From assembly GCA_960531495.1 (NCBI GenBank), contig CAUIJY010000075.1, positions 1,364,001 to 1,428,000 of the forward strand: a DNA stretch of 64,000 nt. Direction: 5' to 3'. Under the pieces are notes generated by a model. The model was given only the letters and a program-made list of their open reading frames with translations, ran no database searches and had not been told where the DNA came from. Position numbers and translations under genes: made by a program. Every line of letters begins with the position of its first letter. The stretch's first letter is position 1. Source of the DNA: Zeus faber (taxonomy: Eukaryota > Chordata > Actinopteri > Zeiformes > Zeidae). Below, piece by piece: positions 35,552-45,079 of this stretch.

Positions 35552-38449
35552 ATGTGCTACTACCGCATCCCTACAACTTCAAGGTCACCCAGAAAGCGTC
35601 GTTATACCATACGCCGATGCAATCCGGGTAACCTCAGGTCCCTGCAGCAAACATCTTCTGCAAAGACCTCCTTCTCTGTTGGCTTGTGGAATTGTCGATC
35701 TGCAGTTAACAAGGCAGACTTCATTTCTGGTCATGCCAACCAACTCTCCTTAGAGCTCCTTGCTCTCACTGAGACATGGATTAAACCGGAAGATAGCGCA
35801 ACCCCGGCTGCACTCTCCACTAACTACTCATTCTCCCACACATCCAGACCATCTGGCCGTGGTGGTGGGACTGGCCTGCTAATTTCCAACACATGGAAAT
35901 TTAATCCACTGCTGCCTTTAAACAACTTTGCCTCCTTTGAATATCACGCCGTCTTGGTGACTGCTCCGGTGAAAGCCTATGTGGTCGTCATCTACCGTCC
36001 ACCAGGACAACTAGGTGACTTCCTACATGAGCTTGACACCCTGCTGTCATCAATCCCTGAGCACGAGTGTCCCATGCTCGTCCTCGGAGACATGAACATC
36101 CACTTGGACAGTGCGAGCTCGGCTGACTTCCTGTCTTTGGTTCGCTCGTTCGACCTAAGACAGATCCCGACTCCACCGACTCACAAGGCTGGCAAAGAGC
36201 TTGATCTCATTCTTGCTCGGAGCTGTACCACCGACAACCTATGGGTCACTCCTCTTCATCTCTCTGACCACTTCTTCATCCACTTCAATGTCCAGCTACC
36301 AAAACAACCCCCCACCTCCCCACCCATGGTTACTATCCGCAGCAATCTCCGCAACTTGTCTCCCACCCACTTCTCCTCTGTGCTCTCCTCTTCTCTTCCA
36401 CCCCACGGCACTTTCTCCTCTCTGCAGGTTAATGATGCCACTGACTCCCTCTGCTCCACCTTGAGCTCATGTCTGGATAGCCTGTGTCCACTATCCACCA
36501 GACCTGCTCGTTCAACCCAGTCGCACCCTTGGCTGACTGACACCCTCCGGACAACGCGCACCGACCTCAGAGCAGCCGAGAGGAAATGGCACAAATCCAA
36601 AACAACTGAGGATCTTGCTAGCTACCAGACACTGCTGTCCTCCTTCTCCTCCAGCATCACTGCTGCCAAGAAGGCCTTCTTCAACGATAGGATCAACGGT
36701 GCCACAGACACACGTAAGTTATTCGCCACCTTCAAGTCTCTGCTTTACCCTCCACCACCTCCCCCAGCTACTAACCTCACTGCCGACTGCCTTGCCTCCT
36801 TTTTTACTAACAAAGTGGCAGCCATCAGCAGCCAATTCACTAAACAACTTACTCACAACCTGTCTTCTCCAGCCCTAGGCTCATCGTTCCCTGGTTTCAC
36901 CCCCCTCGCTGAAAGTGAGGTATCTAAACTACTAACATGTAGCCGTCCTACTACCTGTCCGCTAGATCCGATCCCATCCAACCTCCTTCAAGCCATATCA
37001 CCGACTATCACCCCGGCAATCACACATGTGATTAATTCTTCCCTAACTTCCGGCACTTTCCCTTCCGCTTTCAAAGCGGCTCGGGTCGCACCACTGCTCA
37101 AAAAACCCTCACTCGATCCCAATCAAGTAGGAAACTATCGGCCGGTCTCTCTCCTCCCATTCCTTTCCAAAACCTTAGAGAGGGCGGTCTCTAGACAGGT
37201 TACAGAGTACCTGTCAAGAAACAACCTTCTTGATACACTTCAATCTGGCTTCAAAAGTGGTCACTCCACTGAAACAGCCCTGTTGTCTGTGACAGAGGCC
37301 TTAAAAACTGCTAGAGCTGCTGCCAAATCCTCGGTCCTCATTCTGCTAGACTTATCAGCTGCTTTTGACACTGTCAATCATTGCATACTCCTGTCCATAC
37401 TCTCAAGCATGGGCATAACGGGCAGTGCACTTTCCTGGTTCGAATCTTACCTTACTGGGCGCTCGTTCAGTGTGACATGGCGAGGCCAGCTGTCTGTGCC
37501 TCACAACCTCACCACAGGGGTGCCCCAAGGCTCGGTGCTAGGACCCCTCCTCTTTGCCATATACACCACCTCACTGGGCCCGATCATCCGCTCACATGGC
37601 TTTTCATATCACTGCTATGCGGATGATACTCAACTCTATCTGTCCTTCCCGCCAGACGACCCTACTATCTCGACGCGGATCTCGGATTGTCTCACTGACA
37701 TATCCACATGGATGAAGGATTATCATCTTCAACTAAATCTGGCGAAAACGGAACTGCTGGTCTTCCCGGCCAAACAAGGTATTTATCACAACATTGATAT
37801 TAAAATCGACTCTCTATCTCTTGTTCCTACCAAGGCTGCAAGGAATCTTGGTGTCATTATTGATGACCAACTGACATTCTCGGACCATGTTGCCGCAGTC
37901 TCCCGGTCCTGCCGCTTCGCACTACTCAACATCCGAAAAGTCAGGCCGTACCTGACCCAATATGCCACTCAACTGCTGGTACAAACCTTGGTGATGTCCC
38001 GTCTTGACTACTGCAATGCCCTCTTAACAGGCTTGCCGGCCTGTGCGGTGAAGCCACTTCAGATGATACAGAATGCGGCGGCGCGACTGGTGTTCAACCA
38101 GCCAAAGAGGGCACATGTCACTCCGCTGCTCATCGAGCTCCACTGGTTACCTGTAGCCGCCCGCATCAAGTTCAAGTCTCTTATGCTGGCCTACAGAGTG
38201 ATTGTTGGGAATGCTCCCGCCTACTTAAATGCTGTTGTAAGAGCACATGTTGCCCCCCGGATGCTGCGCTCGTCAAATGAGCGTCGCCTGGCTCTGCCGG
38301 CCATACAGCCACGGCAATCCAGGCTATTCTCATTTGTAGTTCCACGTTGGTGGAACGAGCTGCCAAAAATGACCAGAGCGGGGACCTCCCTCTCTGTCTT
38401 TAAGAAGCACCTGAAGACCCAGCTCTTCAGTGAGTACCTCCTGTCCTAA
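35552..38449 (+). CDS. L2-clade LINE endonuclease-reverse transcriptase polyprotein
   Basis: This intact 965-residue ORF encodes the retrotransposition enzyme: it nicks target DNA and copies the element RNA onto the nicked end. Residues 1-40 are basic (SPRKRRYTIRR), possibly for RNA binding or nuclear entry. Residues about 42-247 form an apurinic-type endonuclease with N47 (LWNCRS), E74 (TETW), Y148 (YRPPG), D180/N182 (LGDMN), D218 (LDLIL) and S238-D239-H240 (LSDH). Residues about 500-775 form the reverse transcriptase: NYRPVSLLP (528-536), QSGFKSGHSTETA (564-576), D606 in AAFDTVNH, PQGSVLGPLLF (658-668), the YADD catalytic box at 689-692 and LGVIIDD (766-772). The C-terminal part has SRLDYCNALL and RWWNELP, typical of L2 and related clades. 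The start is the first ATG after an in-frame TGA at 35465-35467 and has A at -3. No upstream ORF1 is seen. No frameshift or missing catalytic residue is visible. Confidence 0.95.
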   Translation: MCYYRIPTTSRSPRKRRYTIRRCNPGNLRSLQQTSSAKTSFSVGLWNCRSAVNKADFISGHANQLSLELLALTETWIKPEDSATPAALSTNYSFSHTSRPSGRGGGTGLLISNTWKFNPLLPLNNFASFEYHAVLVTAPVKAYVVVIYRPPGQLGDFLHELDTLLSSIPEHECPMLVLGDMNIHLDSASSADFLSLVRSFDLRQIPTPPTHKAGKELDLILARSCTTDNLWVTPLHLSDHFFIHFNVQLPKQPPTSPPMVTIRSNLRNLSPTHFSSVLSSSLPPHGTFSSLQVNDATDSLCSTLSSCLDSLCPLSTRPARSTQSHPWLTDTLRTTRTDLRAAERKWHKSKTTEDLASYQTLLSSFSSSITAAKKAFFNDRINGATDTRKLFATFKSLLYPPPPPPATNLTADCLASFFTNKVAAISSQFTKQLTHNLSSPALGSSFPGFTPLAESEVSKLLTCSRPTTCPLDPIPSNLLQAISPTITPAITHVINSSLTSGTFPSAFKAARVAPLLKKPSLDPNQVGNYRPVSLLPFLSKTLERAVSRQVTEYLSRNNLLDTLQSGFKSGHSTETALLSVTEALKTARAAAKSSVLILLDLSAAFDTVNHCILLSILSSMGITGSALSWFESYLTGRSFSVTWRGQLSVPHNLTTGVPQGSVLGPLLFAIYTTSLGPIIRSHGFSYHCYADDTQLYLSFPPDDPTISTRISDCLTDISTWMKDYHLQLNLAKTELLVFPAKQGIYHNIDIKIDSLSLVPTKAARNLGVIIDDQLTFSDHVAAVSRSCRFALLNIRKVRPYLTQYATQLLVQTLVMSRLDYCNALLTGLPACAVKPLQMIQNAAARLVFNQPKRAHVTPLLIELHWLPVAARIKFKSLMLAYRVIVGNAPAYLNAVVRAHVAPRMLRSSNERRLALPAIQPRQSRLFSFVVPRWWNELPKMTRAGTSLSVFKKHLKTQLFSEYLLS

Positions 38450-38554
38450 TCTACAATTACTGAGCACCACCTTGCAGTATTTATTGTTACACCAATGTTG
38501 TTGTTACACTAATCTCTGTCGCAATGTAGCTGAATGTTATTCTCCCTTGTAAGT

Positions 38555-38571
38555 CGCTTTGGATAAAAGCG
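38555..38571 (+). other. 3' stem-loop recognised by L2 reverse transcriptase
   Basis: CGCTTT and AAAGCG pair as a 6-bp stem around a GGATA loop. The GGAUA-loop hairpin near the RNA 3' end is the known recognition structure of eel UnaL2 and is conserved in L2-clade LINEs and their SINEs. Its preservation fits a mobile or recently mobile element. Confidence 0.85.
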
Positions 38572-38583
38572 TCTGCCAAATGA

Positions 38584-38613
38584 CTAAATGTAATGTAATG
38601 TCTAAATGTAATG
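38584..38613 (+). repeat. TGTAA-type terminal tail of the LINE
   Basis: The tail holds the 12-bp word CTAAATGTAATG twice (38584-38595 and 38602-38613), with TGTAA copies at 38589, 38594 and 38607. Short TGTAA-like tails made by slippage replace poly(A) in UnaL2-type elements. The doubled word suggests a slip of the reverse transcriptase at the start of copying. Confidence 0.75.
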
Positions 38614-38623
38614 TTCTTTCAAT
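38614..38623. repeat. Right target-site duplication of the LINE
   Basis: TTCTTTCAAT directly follows the last TAATG of the tail, matches 34468-34477 and continues into ATTTCTTTCAATC, exactly as at the empty paralogous sites. Confidence 0.75.
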
Positions 38624-41600
38624 ATTTCTTTCAATCTTTCTTTCTGTCAATCTTTCTTTCCATCTTTCTTTCCATCTTTCTTTCATTCTTTCCTTCAGTC
38701 TTTCAATCTTTCTTTCAATCTTTCTTTCAATTTTTCTTTCAATCTTTCTTTCATTCTTTCCTTCAATCTTTCAATCTTTCTTTCAATCTGTCTTTCAATC
38801 TTTCATTCATTCCTTCTTTCAATCTTTCAATCTTTCTTTCAATATTTCTTTCAATCTTTCTTTCTTTAAATCTTTCTTTCAATCTTTCTTTCAAACTTTC
38901 ATTCTTTATTTCAATATTTCAATATTTCAATCTTTCTTTCATTCTTTCTTTCAATCTTTCAATCTTTCTTTAATTCTTTCTTTCAATCTTTCTTACTTTC
39001 AATTTTTCTATCTTTCAATATTTCTTCCAATCTTTCAATCTTTCTTTTGTTATTCTTTCAATCTTTCTTTCTTTCAATCTTTCTATCCATCTATCTTTCA
39101 ATCTTTCTTTCATTCTTTCTTTCAATCTTTCTTTTTTCAAACTTTCTTGCAAACTTTCTTTCAATTGTTTAATCTTTCAATCTTTCTTTCATTCTTTCTT
39201 TCAGTCTTTCAATCTTTTTTTCATTCTTTCTTTCAATATTTCAATCTTTCAATCTTTCTTTCATTCTTTCTTTCAATCTTTCAATCTTTCTTTCATTCTT
39301 TCTTTCAATCTTTCTTACTTTCAATTTTTCTATCTTTCAAAATTTCTTCCAATCGTTCAATCTTTCTTTCATTATTTCTTTCAATCTTTCTTTCTTTCAA
39401 TCTTTCTTTCCATCTTTCTTTCAATCTTTCTTTCATTCTTTCTTTCAATCTTTCAATCTTTCTTTCAATAGTTCTTTCAATCTTTCTTTCTTTCCATCTT
39501 TCTTTCCATCTTTCTTTCATTCTTTCCTTCAGTCTTTCAATCTTTCTTTCATTCTTTCTTTCATTATTTCTTTCAATCTTTCTTTCAATCGTTTTTCTTT
39601 CTTTTAGTCTTTCTTTCAATCTTTCAATTTTTCAATCTTTCTTTCATTCTTTCTTTTAATCTTTCAATCTTTCTTTCATTCTTTCCTTCAGTCTTTCATT
39701 CTTTCTTTCAATCTTTCTTTTTTCAATCTTTCTTGCAATCGTTCTTTCAATTGTTTAATCTTTCAATCTTTCTTTCATTCTTTCTTTCAGTCTTTCAATC
39801 TTTTTTTCAATCTTTCTTTCATTCTTTCTTTCAATCTTTCTGTCCGTCATTCTTTCTTTCAGTCTTTCTTTCATTCTTTATTTCAATCTTTGTTTCATTC
39901 TTTCTTTCAATCTTTCATTCAATCTTTCTTTCAATCTTTCTTTCAATCTTTCTTTCAATCTTTCTTTCAATCGTTCTTTCATTCTTTATTTTAATCTTTC
40001 AATCTTTCTTTAATTGTTCCTTTCAATCTTTCTGTCTTTCAATATTTCTTTCAATCTTTCAATCTTTCTTTTTTTTCAATCTTTCTTTCAATCTTTCTTT
40101 TATTCTATCTTTAAATCTTTCTGTTTTTTCAATCTTTCTTGCAATCTTTCTTTCAGTCTTTCAATCTGTCTTTCAAACTTTCAATCTTTCTTTCAATCTT
40201 TCAATCTTTCAATCTTTCTTTCAATTTTTCTTTCAATCTTTCAGTCTTTCTTTCATTCTTTCTTTCAATCTTTCAATCTTTCAATCTTTCAATCTTTCTT
40301 TCATTCTTTCTTTCAATCTTTCAATCTTTCTTTCAATATTTCTTTCAATCTTTCTTTCTGTCAATCTTTCTTTCCATCTTTCTTTCCATCTTTCTTTCAT
40401 TCTTTCCTTCAGTCTTTCAATCTTTCTTTCAATCTTTCTTTCAATTTTTCTTTCAATCTTTCTTTCATTCTTTCCTTCAATCTTTCAATCTTTCTTTCAA
40501 TCTGTCTTTCAATCTTTCATTCATTCCTTCTTTCAATCTTTCAATCTTTCTTTCAATATTTCTTTCAATCTTTTTTACTTTCAATCTTTCTTTCTTTAAA
40601 TCTTTCTTTCAATCTTTCTTTCAAACTTTCATTCTTTATTTCAATATTTCAATCGTTCAATCTTTCTTTCATTCTTTCTTTCAATCTTTCTTTCAATCTT
40701 TCAATCTTTCTTTCAATGTTTTTTTCAATCTTTCATTCTTTAAATCTTTCTTTAAATCTTTCTTTCAAACTTTCAATCTTTATTTCAATCGTTCAATCTT
40801 TCTTTCATTCTTTCTTTCAATATTTCAATCTTTCAATCTTTCTTTCATTCTTTCTTTCAATCTTTCAATCTTTCTTTAATTCTTTCTTTCAATCTTTCTT
40901 TCTTTCAATTTTTCTATCTTTCAATATTTCTTCCAATCTTTCAATCTTTCTTTTGTTATTCTTTCAATCTTTCTTTCTTTCAATCTTTCTTTCCATCTAT
41001 CTTTCAATCTTTCTTTCATTCTTTCTTTCAATCTTTCTTTTTTCAATCTTTCTTGCAAACTTTCTTTGAATTGTTTAATCTTTCAATCTTTCTTTCATTC
41101 TTTCTTTCAGTCTTTCAATCTTTTTTTCAATCTTTCTTTCAATTTTTCAATCTTTCTTTCTATCTTTCTTTCAATCTTTCTTTCATTCTTTATTTCAATC
41201 TTTGTTTCATTCTTTCTTTCAATCTTTCTTTCTTTCAATCTTTCTTTCAATCTTTCTTTCAATCTTTCTTTCAATCTTTCTTTCATTCTTTCTTTTAATC
41301 TTTCAATCTTTCTTTCATTGTTTCTTTCAATCTTTCTGTCTTTCAATATTTCTTTCAATCTTTCAATCTTTCTTTCTTTTTTCAATCTTTCTTTCAATCT
41401 TTCTTTTATTCTATCTTTAAATCTTTCTTTTTTTCAATCTTTCTTGCAATCTTTCTTTCAGTCTTTCAATCTGTCTTTCAAACTTTCAATCGTTCTTTCA
41501 ATCTTTCAATCTTTCAATCTTTCTTTCAATTTTTCTTTCAATCTTTCAGTCTTTCTTTCATTCTTTCTTTCAATCTTTCAATCTTTCAATCTTTCTTTCA

Positions 41601-42334
41601 TTCATTCTTTCAATCTTTCAATCTTTCTTTCAATATTTCTTTCAATCTTTCTTTCTGTCAATCTTTCTTTCCATCTTTCTTTCATTCTTTCCTTCAGTCT
41701 TTCAATCTTTCTTTCAATCTTTCTTTCAATTTTTCTTTCAATCTTTCTTTCATTCTTTCCTTCAGTCTTTCAATCTTTCTTTTTTTCAATCTTTCTTTCA
41801 ATCTTTCTTTCAAACTTTCATTCTTTATTTCAATCTTTCAATCTTTCAATCTTTCTTTCATTCTTTCTTTCAATCTTTCTTTCAATCTTTCAATCTTTCT
41901 TTCAATATTTCTTTCAATCTTTCTTTCTTTAAATCTTTCTTTCAATCTTTCTTTCAAACTTTCAATCTTTATTTCAATCTTTCTTTCAATATTTCAATCT
42001 TTCTTTCATTCTTTCTTTCAATCTTTCAATCTTTCTTTAATTCTTTCTTTCAATCTTTCTTACTTTCAATTTTTCTATCTTTCAATATTTCTTCCAATCT
42101 TTCAATCTTTCTTTTGTTATTCTTTCAATCTTTCTTTCTTTCAATCTTTCTATCCATATATCTTTCAATCTTTCTTTCATTCTTTCTTTCAATCTTTCTT
42201 TTTTCAAACTTTCTTGCAAACTTTCTTTCAATTGTTTAATCTTTCAATCTTTCTTTCATTCTTTCTTTCAGTCTTTCAATCTTTTTTTCATTCTTTCTTT
42301 CAATATTTCAATCTTTCAATCTTTCTTTCATTCT
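38624..42334. repeat. 5.7-kb HOR segment, LINE-split copy, right part
   Basis: This continues the copy interrupted at 34467. It aligns with 26824-30546 at offsets of about 11788 to 11800. Cassettes at 39162, 39748, 41068 (mutated to GAATTG) and 42229 give spacings of 586, 1320 and 1161 bp. A second type-A unit is at about 39733-40599 (CTGTCCGTCATT near 39840). It contains another empty LINE target word at 40328-40337. After about 42335 the sequence departs from its partner. Confidence 0.8.
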
Positions 42335-43740
42335 TTCTTTCAATCTTTCAATCTTTCTTTCATTCTTTCTTTCAATCTTTCTTACTTTCAATTTTTCTAT
42401 CTTTCAAAATTTCTTCCAATCGTTCAATCTTTCTTTCATTATTTCTTTCAATCTTTCTTTTATCTCTTTCAATCTTTCTTTCTTTCAATCTTTCTTTCCA
42501 TCTTTCTTTCATTCTTTCTTTCAATCTTTCTTTTTTCAATCTTTCTTGCAATCTTTCTTTCAATTGTTTAATCTTTCAATCTTTCTTTCATTCATTCTTT
42601 CATTCTTTCTTTCAATCTTTCTTTCAATCGTTCTTTCTTTCTTTTAGTCTTTCTTTCATTCTTTCTTTTAATCTTTCAATCTTTCTTTCATTGTTTCTTT
42701 CAATCTTTCTTTCATTCTTTCTTTCATTCTTTCTTTCAATCTTTCTTTCAATCGTTCTTTCTTTCTTTTAGTCTTTCTTTCAGTCTTTCAATTTTTCAAT
42801 CTTTCTTTCATTCTTTCTTTTAATCTTTCAATCTTTCTTTCATTCTTTCCTTCAGTCTTTCATTCTTTCTTTCAATCTTTCTTTTTTCAATCTTTCTTGC
42901 AATCGTTCTTTCAATTGTTTAATCTTTCAATCTTTCTTTCATTCTTTCTTTCAGTCTTTCAATCTTTTTTTCAATCTTTCTTTCATTCTTTCTTTCAATC
43001 TTTCTGTCCGTCATTCTTTCTTTCAGTCTTTCTTTCATTCTTTATTTCAATCTTTGTTTCATTCTTTCTTTCAATCTTTCATTCAATCTTTATTTCAATC
43101 TTTCTTTCAATCTTTCTTTCAATCGTTCTTTCATTCTTTATTTTAATCTTTCAATCTTTCTTTAATTGTTTCTTTCAATCTTTCTGTCTTTCAATATTTC
43201 TTTCAATCTTTCAATCTTTCTTTTTTTTTCAATCTTTCTTTCAATCTTTCTTTTATTCTGTCTTTAAATCTTTCTGTTTTTTCAATCTTTCTTGCAATCT
43301 TTCTTTCAGTCTTTCAATCTGTCTTTCAAACTTTCAATCTTTCTTTCAATCTTTCAATCTTTCAATCTTTCTTTCAATTTTTCTTTCAATCTTTCAGTCT
43401 TTCTTTCATTCTGTCTTTCAATCTTTCAATCTTTCAATCTTTCAATCTTTCTTTCATTCTTTCTTTCAATCTTTCAGTCTTTCTTTCAATATTTCTTTCA
43501 ATCTTTCTTTCTGTCAATCTTTCTTTCCATCTTTCTTTCATTCTTTCCTTCAGTCTTTCAATCTTTCTTTCAATCTTTCTTTCAATTTTTCTTTCAATCT
43601 TTCTTTCATTCTTACCTTCAATCTTTCAATCTTTCTTTCAATCTTTCTTTCAATCTTTCATTCATTCCTTCTTTCAATCTTTAAATCTTTCTTTCAATAT
43701 TTCTTTCAATCTTTTTTACTTTCAATCTTTCTTTCTTTAA
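42335..43740. repeat. HOR block with closely spaced cassettes and a type-A unit
   Basis: Cassettes at 42229, 42561 and 42912 lie only 332 and 351 bp apart, reflecting truncated units. TTTTATCTCTTTC near 42459 is shared with 50612 and 51836. A type-A unit starts at about 42897 (CTGTCCGTCATT near 43004) and runs to CTTTCTTTAAATC near 43740. Confidence 0.6.
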
Positions 43741-45079
43741 ATCTTTCTTTCAATCTTTCTTTCAAACTTTCATTCTTTATTTCAATATTTCAATCGTTCA
43801 ATCTTTCTTTCATTCTTTCTTTCAATCTTTCTTTCAATCTTTCAATCTTTCTTTCAATCTTTCTTTCAATCTTTCTTTCTTTAAATCTTTCTTTCAATCT
43901 TTCTTTCAAACTTTCAATCTTTATTTCAATCTTTCAATCTTTCAATCTTTCTTTCATTCTTTCTTTCAATAATTCAATCTTTCAATCTTTCTTTCATTCT
44001 TTCTTTCAATCTTTCAATCTTTCTTTAATTCTTTCTTTCAATCTTTCTTTCTTTCAATTTTTCTATCTTTCAATATTTCTTCAAATCTTTCAATCTTTCT
44101 TTTGTTATTCTTTCAATCTTTCTTTCTTTAAATCTTTCTTTCCATCTATCTTTCAATCTTTCTTTCATTCTTTCTTTCAATCTTTCGTACTTTCAATTTT
44201 TCTATCTTTCAATATTTCTTCCAATCGTTCAATCTTTCTTCAATCTTTCTTTCAATCTTTCTTTCATTCTTTATTTTAATCTTTCAATCTTTCTTTCATT
44301 CTTTCTTTCAATCTTTCTGTCTTTCAATATTTCTTTCAATCTTTCAATCTTTCTTTTTTTTTCAATCTTTCTTTCAATCTTTCTTTTATTCTATCTTTAA
44401 ATCTTTGTTTTTTCAATCTTTCTTGCAATCTTTCTTTCAGTCTTTCAATCTGTCTTTCAATCTTTCTTTCAATCTTTCAATCTTTCAATCTTTCTTTCAA
44501 TTTTTCTTTCAATCTTTCAGTCTTTCTTTCATTCTTTCTTTCAATCTTTCAATCTTTCAATCTTTCTTTCATTCTTTCTTTCAATCTTTCAATCTTTCTT
44601 TCAATATTTATTTCAATCTTTCTTTCTGTCAATCTTCTTTCCATCTTTCTTTCCATCTTTCTTTCATTCTTTCGTTCAGTCTTTCAATCTTTCTTTCAAT
44701 CTTTCTTTCATTTTTTCTTTCAATCTTTCTTTCATTCTTTCCTTCAATCTTTCAATCTTTCTTTCAATCTTTCTTTCAATCTTTCATTCATTCTTTCTTT
44801 CAATCTTTCAATCTTTCTTTCAATATTTCTTTCAATCTTTTTTACTTTCAATCCTTCTTTCTTTAAATCTTTCTCTCAATCTTTCTTTCAAACTTTCATT
44901 TTTTATTTCAATATTTCAATCGTTCAATCTTTCTTTCATTCTTTCTTTCAATCTTTCTTTCAATCTTTCAATCTTTCTTTTAATATTTCTTTCAATCTTT
45001 CTTTCTTTCAATCTTTCTTTCAAACTTTCAATCTTTATTTCAATCTTTCAATCTTTCAATCTTTCTTTCATTCTTTCTT
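43741..45079. repeat. HOR block paired with 7.3-8.5 kb
   Basis: The block repeats the order and private words of 7302-8553 at 36439 bp, with CAATAATTC at 43967 and TTTCGTAC at 44183. After small unit changes the offset becomes 36534 bp near 45088. The pair is separated by most of the window, so the source block was duplicated over a long distance or before much of the intervening array expanded. Confidence 0.65.

Larger units (their letters stand above)
34478..38613 (+). mobile_element. Full-length L2-clade LINE (non-LTR retrotransposon)
   Basis: This 4.1-kb element is the only sequence in the window with normal base composition. From 5' to 3' it has one complete and one partial copy of a 616-bp monomer, a 58-bp leader, one intact 965-codon endonuclease-reverse transcriptase ORF, a 164-bp 3' UTR with a GGATA-loop hairpin, and a TGTAA-type tail. 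There is no poly(A) tail. The endonuclease plus reverse transcriptase arrangement and the 3' tail match the L2 clade, which is abundant in fish. A 10-bp duplication flanks it, and empty paralogous sites exist at about 15417, 26814, 28529 and 40328. The open ORF and apparently identical monomers suggest a young insertion. I cannot name the exact family without a repeat library. Confidence 0.93.
38450..38613 (+). other. LINE 3' UTR
   Basis: This 164-bp untranslated region ends with the element's conserved tail. In fish L2 elements the 3' end is the part recognised by the reverse transcriptase and is shared with partner SINEs. Here it contains GTAAGTCGCTTTGGATAAAA and the following AGCGTCTGCCAAATGA, the typical fish L2/SINE tail. 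No poly(A) signal or poly(A) tail is present. Confidence 0.85.

Noticed and set aside
36256-36600. Antisense and alternative-frame ORFs inside the LINE (also 35988-36176, 36201-36464, 37381-37626 and 38181-38366)
   Set aside because: They are shadows of the 965-codon polyprotein frame, which carries all recognisable motifs.
38450-38613. tRNA or SINE body at the LINE 3' end
   Set aside because: Only the L2-type tail is present. There is no tRNA-like A-box and B-box region upstream, and the tail follows directly from the polyprotein stop.
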